DNA from: Actinobacteria bacterium UBA5176
GTDB lineage: Bacteria; Actinomycetota; UBA4738
Assembly (NCBI GenBank): GCA_002413305.1
Contig: DHWS01000067.1
Coordinates: 9,842-27,079 of the forward strand
Length of the DNA stretch: 17,238 nt
Direction of reading: 5' to 3'
This document shows positions 14,401 through 17,238 of this stretch, in pieces. Every line of letters begins with the position of its first letter. Positions within the stretch are counted from its first letter, which is position 1. The notes beneath the pieces were generated by a model, which saw nothing but the letters and a program-made list of their open reading frames with translations, did not search any database and was not told the DNA's origin. The position numbers were made by a program, and so were the translations under genes.

Positions 14401-14778
14401 TCAGGCCGACTCGAGCCCCAGTCTCCACGAGAAGACCTTCTCGGGCGTGATCCGTATCAGGGCCGGTTGTTCGTCCGTGGCGTCCAGCGCTTCGGCCTGG
14501 CCCTGGATCATCACCGAGCGTGGACGCCACGGGGTGACCGAGGCGAGGTCGTCCACGACGAACGCCACCTTCGGGTTCGCCCGGACGTTGCGGAACTTCT
14601 TCGTCGGCGGCAGGTCACGTCCCCCGACGTCGATCGTCCCGAGCTCCGCGTTGTGCCGCCACCCCACGGGTGCCACGTGCGGCTGGCCTTCCGCATCGGC
14701 CGTGGCCAGCCGTCCGAGGCGTCGCTCCCCAAGCAGGTACTCCAGCTGGGCGGGCGACAACGCGGTGCCCGCCCTCAT
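14401..14778 (-). CDS. PPOX-class, probably F420-dependent enzyme
   Basis: A 125-residue split-barrel protein of the pyridoxamine 5'-phosphate oxidase-like superfamily. The sequence LSPAQLEYLLGERRLGRLATADAEGQPHVAPVGW is typical of PPOX-class F420-dependent oxidoreductases, which use F420 or a flavin on a dimer interface. The motifs TIDVGGRDLPPTKKFRNVRANPKVAFVVDDL and RSVMIQGQAEAL supply the cofactor phosphate-binding basic patch. The ending ITPEKVFSWRLGLES is common in this group. The substrate is unknown, and F420 use is inferred from family resemblance. The ATG at 14778 overlaps the TGA of the Lrp/AsnC-like gene (ATGA), so it is the last gene of the exporter operon. The 70 bases between its stop and the Uma2 stop hold no clear terminator. 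Confidence 0.85.
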   Translation of the reverse strand: MRAGTALSPAQLEYLLGERRLGRLATADAEGQPHVAPVGWRHNAELGTIDVGGRDLPPTKKFRNVRANPKVAFVVDDLASVTPWRPRSVMIQGQAEALDATDEQPALIRITPEKVFSWRLGLESA

Positions 14779-15041
14779 GCCGCCGCTGGCTCCGGGGTCA
14801 GCGTGGTCAGGGACCCCGCCACTGGCGCGGACAGCACGTGCGTCACGCCCGGCAGCGCGCGGATCGCCCCCACGACCGAGTCCATCAGGTCGCGCGTCGA
14901 TCCCGCGTTCACCAGGGCGATCGCGTCGAAGGGGCCGGTCACGTCGTCGGTGAGCTCGAACTCGACGCCGGGGAGCGTGCGGAGCGACGGGCCGATCGGT
15001 CCACTCGCCGGCGCGGTCTGGATCAACAGGAATGCCTTCAC
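14775..15041 (-). CDS. Stand-alone Lrp/AsnC ligand-binding (RAM) domain protein
   Basis: An 88-residue protein made only of the Lrp/AsnC effector-binding (RAM) domain, with no DNA-binding helix-turn-helix. It starts VKAFLLIQTAP and has SLRTLPGVEFELTDDVTGPFDAIALVNAG, the beta-alpha-beta pattern in which DDVTGPFD is the family hallmark. It ends AIRALPGVTHVLSAPVAG. Such domains form ring-like multimers and bind amino acids or related small molecules. The GTG at 15041 has a very strong ribosome binding site (GGGGGAGGAG about six bases upstream). The gene starts 23 bases after the permease stop and overlaps the PPOX gene by four bases. It may sense a ligand tied to the exporter or PPOX enzyme; this is inference. 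Confidence 0.85.
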   Translation of the reverse strand: MKAFLLIQTAPASGPIGPSLRTLPGVEFELTDDVTGPFDAIALVNAGSTRDLMDSVVGAIRALPGVTHVLSAPVAGSLTTLTPEPAAA

Positions 15042-15064
15042 GTTCGTCTCCTCCCCCACAGTCG

Positions 15065-15901
15065 TCACACCGCCCGCCGATACCGCGCCACGGCCAGCGG
15101 GGCGAACACGGCGATGATGCCGATCAGCCACGCCAGCGACTGCCACACATCGGATGCCGCCGGCGTGCCCAGGACCAGGTCCCGCACCGCCGACACCGTC
15201 ACGGACACCGGCTGATGCTTCGCGAAGGCCTGGAGCCAGCCGGGCATCGAGCTCACCGGCACGAACGCCGACGACGCGAACACCAGCGGCGCCAGCACGG
15301 GGAACGCGGCCGCCTGCGCGGTCTCCGGGTCGCCCACCGCCAGGCCGACGGTGGCGAACACCCACGCCATCGCGTACCCGAACAGCAGCACCAGGAGCGT
15401 GCCGCCCACGAACCGCGGCACGCCGCCGTGGATCCGGAACCCGACCCCGAACCCCACGACGGTCATCAGGATGACCACGAAGACGTTGCGGACCAGGTCG
15501 GCGATGGTCCGGCCGGTCAACACCGCGGAACGGGCCATCGGCAGGGACCGGAACCGTTCGAGCAGCCCGCTCTTCAGGTCGGTGGCCAGGCCGATCGCGG
15601 CGGCCAGCGAGCCGAACACCACGGTCTGCACGAAGATCCCCGGCATCAGGTAGTCGACGTAGGGGACGTGGGCGAGGGGGCCGGTCAGCTTGATGGCTCC
15701 GCCGAACACGTACCGAAACATCAGCACGAAGATGACCGGCTGGATGGTCGAGAAGACCAGGAGCTGCGGCACCCGCCGGTAGGCGATGAGGTTCCGGGCG
15801 GCGACGGCCAGCGAGTCGTGGGCCGCCCCGGCCACGCGGCCGGCGCCGGTGCGGGTCCTGCTGATGGGAAGGGTCGCCGTTCTCGTCGTGGTCATGCTCA
15901 T
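15065..15901 (-). CDS. ABC-2 type transporter permease (DrrB-like)
   Basis: A 278-residue integral membrane permease. After a basic, Thr-rich N-terminus (about 25 residues) it shows the ABC-2 pattern of about six helices. The first lies near LLVFSTIQPVIFVLMFRYVFGGAI, and VDYLMPGIFVQTVVFGSLAAAIGLATDLKSGLLERFRSLPM contains the conserved cytoplasmic loop motif of the DrrB family. The later helices include VFVVILMTVVGFGVGF and PVLAPLVFASSAFVPVSSMPGWLQAF, and the protein ends WLIGIIAVFAPLAVARYRR. Together with the ATPase it should export a hydrophobic drug, lipid or polyketide-like compound. The ATG at 15901 overlaps the ATPase TGA (ATGA), so translation is coupled. Confidence 0.93.
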   Translation of the reverse strand: MSMTTTRTATLPISRTRTGAGRVAGAAHDSLAVAARNLIAYRRVPQLLVFSTIQPVIFVLMFRYVFGGAIKLTGPLAHVPYVDYLMPGIFVQTVVFGSLAAAIGLATDLKSGLLERFRSLPMARSAVLTGRTIADLVRNVFVVILMTVVGFGVGFRIHGGVPRFVGGTLLVLLFGYAMAWVFATVGLAVGDPETAQAAAFPVLAPLVFASSAFVPVSSMPGWLQAFAKHQPVSVTVSAVRDLVLGTPAASDVWQSLAWLIGIIAVFAPLAVARYRRAV

Positions 15902-16893
15902 GCGGCACCTGCCTTCGTCGTCGCGGTTCCGTTTCCGTTCGGCGCGGGTTCGGCTTCGACGTGCCGCCCGGTGAGGGCCAGGAAGACGTCGTCCAGGCTC
16001 GGGTCGCGCACGGTCATCGAAGCCGGCCTGATGCCCTGGGCGCCGAGCGTCTGGAGCACCTCGATGAGGACGGTGGCTGGGTCCTCCGCGGTGATCCGGA
16101 CCTTGGTGCCGTCCCGTTCGGCCCGGATGCCGTCCCCGATCGCGGAGACCAGGGCCAGGGCGCGTTCGGCCTGCTCCTGCCCGGTCATCCCGAGCTCGGT
16201 GACGGTGTCCCCCAGCCGGTCCTTCAGGGCGGCAGGCGTGTCGTCGGCGATGACCCGGCCATCGTCGACGACCACGATGCGGTCGGCCAGCCGGTCCGCC
16301 TCCTCGAGGTATTGGGTGGTGAGCAGGACGGTCGTCCCGTCGGCGACCAGCTCGCGGATCACCGCCCACAGCTCGTTGCGCCCCTCCGGGTCGAGGCCCG
16401 TGGTGGGCTCATCCAGGAACAGCACGGGCGGGCGGTGCATAAGCGCCGCGCCCACGTCGAGGCGGCGGCGCATCCCGCCCGAGTACGTCCGGACCGGCCG
16501 GTCGGCCGCCTGGGCCAGCCCGAACCGCTCAAGGATGTCGGCGCTGCGGGTTTCGATATCTCCCCGCCGAAGCTGGGTCAGCCGCCCGACCAGGCGGAGG
16601 TTCTCCCGCCCGGTGAGGTTCGCGTCGACCGCCGCGTTCTGGCCGGCCAGCCCGATGCGGTGCCGCACGGTCTCCGCGTCCCGCTGGACGTCGAGGCCGA
16701 GGACCTCGGCCCGTCCCTTGTCCGGCGGGATCACGGTGGCCAGGATGCGCACCGCGGTGGTCTTCCCGGCGCCGTTCGGCCCGAGGAGGCCGAAGATGGT
16801 GCCGGTGGGCACCTCGAAGTCGATGCCCTTCAGGGCCTCGACGTCGCCGAAGCGCTTCGCCAGGCCCTCCACGAGGATCGCTGTGTCAGTCAT
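15898..16893 (-). CDS. ABC transporter ATP-binding protein (DrrA-like)
   Basis: A 331-residue cytoplasmic ATPase of the daunorubicin-resistance (DrrA) exporter subfamily. Motifs seen are Walker A GPNGAGKT (38-45), the Q-loop (Gln85), the signature YSGGMRRR (137-144), Walker B VLFLDEP (157-163) and the D-loop TGLDPE. The H-loop reads TTQYLEEAD, with Gln where most ABC ATPases have His; DrrA proteins share this. The C-terminal regulatory domain ends PSLDDVFLALTGRHVEAEPAP, also DrrA-like, followed by an Asn/Gly/Thr/Ala-rich tail. ATG 16893 is chosen because the family N-terminus begins there; the frame stays open to 16950. There is no ribosome binding site (six C bases precede the ATG), so the mRNA may be leaderless. 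It is the first gene of a four-gene operon. Confidence 0.93.
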   Translation of the reverse strand: MTDTAILVEGLAKRFGDVEALKGIDFEVPTGTIFGLLGPNGAGKTTAVRILATVIPPDKGRAEVLGLDVQRDAETVRHRIGLAGQNAAVDANLTGRENLRLVGRLTQLRRGDIETRSADILERFGLAQAADRPVRTYSGGMRRRLDVGAALMHRPPVLFLDEPTTGLDPEGRNELWAVIRELVADGTTVLLTTQYLEEADRLADRIVVVDDGRVIADDTPAALKDRLGDTVTELGMTGQEQAERALALVSAIGDGIRAERDGTKVRITAEDPATVLIEVLQTLGAQGIRPASMTVRDPSLDDVFLALTGRHVEAEPAPNGNGTATTKAGAA

Positions 16894-16899
16894 GGGGGG

Positions 16900-16929
16900 T
16901 ATGCTGCCACGATGCTTGGAGCATGTCAA
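16900..16929 (-). promoter_or_regulatory. Exporter operon promoter with palindromic operator in the spacer
   Basis: On the minus strand a perfect -35 TTGACA (16929-16924) is followed after 18 bases by AGCATA (16905-16900), a weak -10. The palindrome ATGCT-TGG-AGCAT (16912-16924) has perfect five-base arms and fills most of the spacer. This is a classic position for a repressor such as the divergently encoded MarR protein. The start codon follows the -10 after six bases. Confidence 0.5.
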
Positions 16930-16958
16930 ATGTCTTTTCGCTGCGACCATCGGTGAAC

Positions 16959-16987
16959 TGGAAATGTCCGAGGAGACCGCGTATCAT
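16959..16987 (+). promoter_or_regulatory. MarR gene promoter (leaderless)
   Basis: TGGAAA (16959-16964) and TATCAT (16982-16987) are separated by 17 bases. Six bases after the -10 lies ATG 16994, the expected transcription start, so the message is probably leaderless. GAGGAG at 16970-16975 is 18 bases from this ATG, too far to act as its ribosome binding site, and it lies upstream of the predicted transcript. Confidence 0.5.
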
Positions 16988-16993
16988 GGATGC

Positions 16994-17238
16994 ATGGTCA
17001 CGGAATCGTCCGGTTCTGAGAAGGCGCTAGCCGCCGAGGTATGGCGGCTGATGCTCGAATGTTCGATGTCTCAGTTCGGCCGAACCTCCGGCATCCTCCA
17101 CCGGCTCGGCCTCACCCCCGGCCACATGAAGCTCCTGCTCCAGCTCGAAGACGGCGACGGCCGGGCGATGGGCTCGCTCGCGTCGACGTTTCGGTGTGAC
17201 GCGTCGACCATGACGTGGCTCGTCGACCGGTTGGAGGA
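16994..17238 (+). CDS. MarR-family transcriptional regulator, 5' part
   Basis: The first 81 residues of a MarR-type winged-helix regulator; the gene continues past the right edge. After a short N-terminus come helix 1 (AAEVWRLMLECSMSQFGRTSGIL), LGLTPGHMKLLLQLEDGDGRAMGSLASTF (helix 2 and the start of the helix-turn-helix) and the recognition helix CDASTMTWLVDRLE. The last matches the MarR hallmark in which a small-residue turn is followed by T(W)LVDRLE. It is divergent from the DrrAB-type exporter operon and probably represses it, and perhaps itself, until a toxic ligand binds. ATG 16994 is preferred because TATCAT lies six bases before it. An in-frame ATG at 16964 would add ten residues but would lie upstream of the predicted transcription start. 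Confidence 0.9.
   Translation, partial: MVTESSGSEKALAAEVWRLMLECSMSQFGRTSGILHRLGLTPGHMKLLLQLEDGDGRAMGSLASTFRCDASTMTWLVDRLE

Noticed and set aside
1..17238. CRISPR array, insertion sequence, integron, phage or toxin-antitoxin genes
   Set aside because: No regular spaced repeats, transposase, integrase or toxin-antitoxin motif was found in any reading frame examined. The Uma2 gene alone is not evidence for a mobile element.

Overview
The window is a compact, very GC-rich (roughly 70% by eye) bacterial chromosomal segment that looks actinobacterial. The evidence is a Streptomyces-lividans-type aminopeptidase N, a PspC-domain histidine kinase of the MacS kind, two predicted F420-dependent enzyme families (an LLM oxidoreductase and a PPOX-type protein), a DrrAB-type ABC exporter, frequent GTG starts, and several genes that appear to be read from leaderless transcripts. 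The exact class cannot be fixed; uncultured lineages of Actinomycetota fit. No rRNA, tRNA, CRISPR array, insertion sequence or phage gene was seen, and no gap between genes exceeds about 190 bases.

Layout. (1) 3-1637: the 3' part of a pepN gene, convergent with a DUF1684 gene (2544-1675, minus). (2) 2567-6225: a divergent envelope-stress-like module. On the minus strand a PspC/LiaF-like membrane protein is followed, through an ATGA overlap, by a 102-residue membrane protein. On the plus strand a PspC-sensor histidine kinase overlaps a NarL-type response regulator. (3) 6292-7470: a ChrA-type chromate transporter. (4) 7630-8844: an ArsR regulator, an SRPBCC/AHSA1 protein and an NTF2/SnoaL-like protein form one plus-strand operon; the ArsR promoter carries two adjacent 16-bp direct repeats. 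(5) 9785-8877 (minus): an LLM F420-type oxidoreductase, divergent from a secreted coiled-coil M23 peptidase (9904-11100). (6) 11161-12390: a cytochrome P450. (7) 12466-13652: a DUF421 and a DUF1003 membrane protein. (8) 13767-14330: a Uma2-family nuclease-fold protein. (9) 16893-14401 (minus): an ABC ATPase, ABC-2 permease, stand-alone Lrp/AsnC ligand-binding domain and PPOX protein, tightly packed as one operon. It is divergent from a MarR gene (16994 onward) that runs off the window end.

How the genes may work together. The PspC module should sense and answer cell-envelope stress, with PspC domains on both the LiaF-like protein and the kinase. The MarR/ABC pair is a classic self-regulated drug-export arrangement; a perfect palindrome lies in the spacer of the exporter promoter. 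The ArsR operon probably controls itself through the tandem repeats. No clearly new defence or mobile system was found. The most interesting signals are regulatory (operators within promoters, recurring leaderless starts), the exporter operon carrying an orphan ligand-binding domain plus a PPOX enzyme, and a P450 lacking the usual I-helix threonine.
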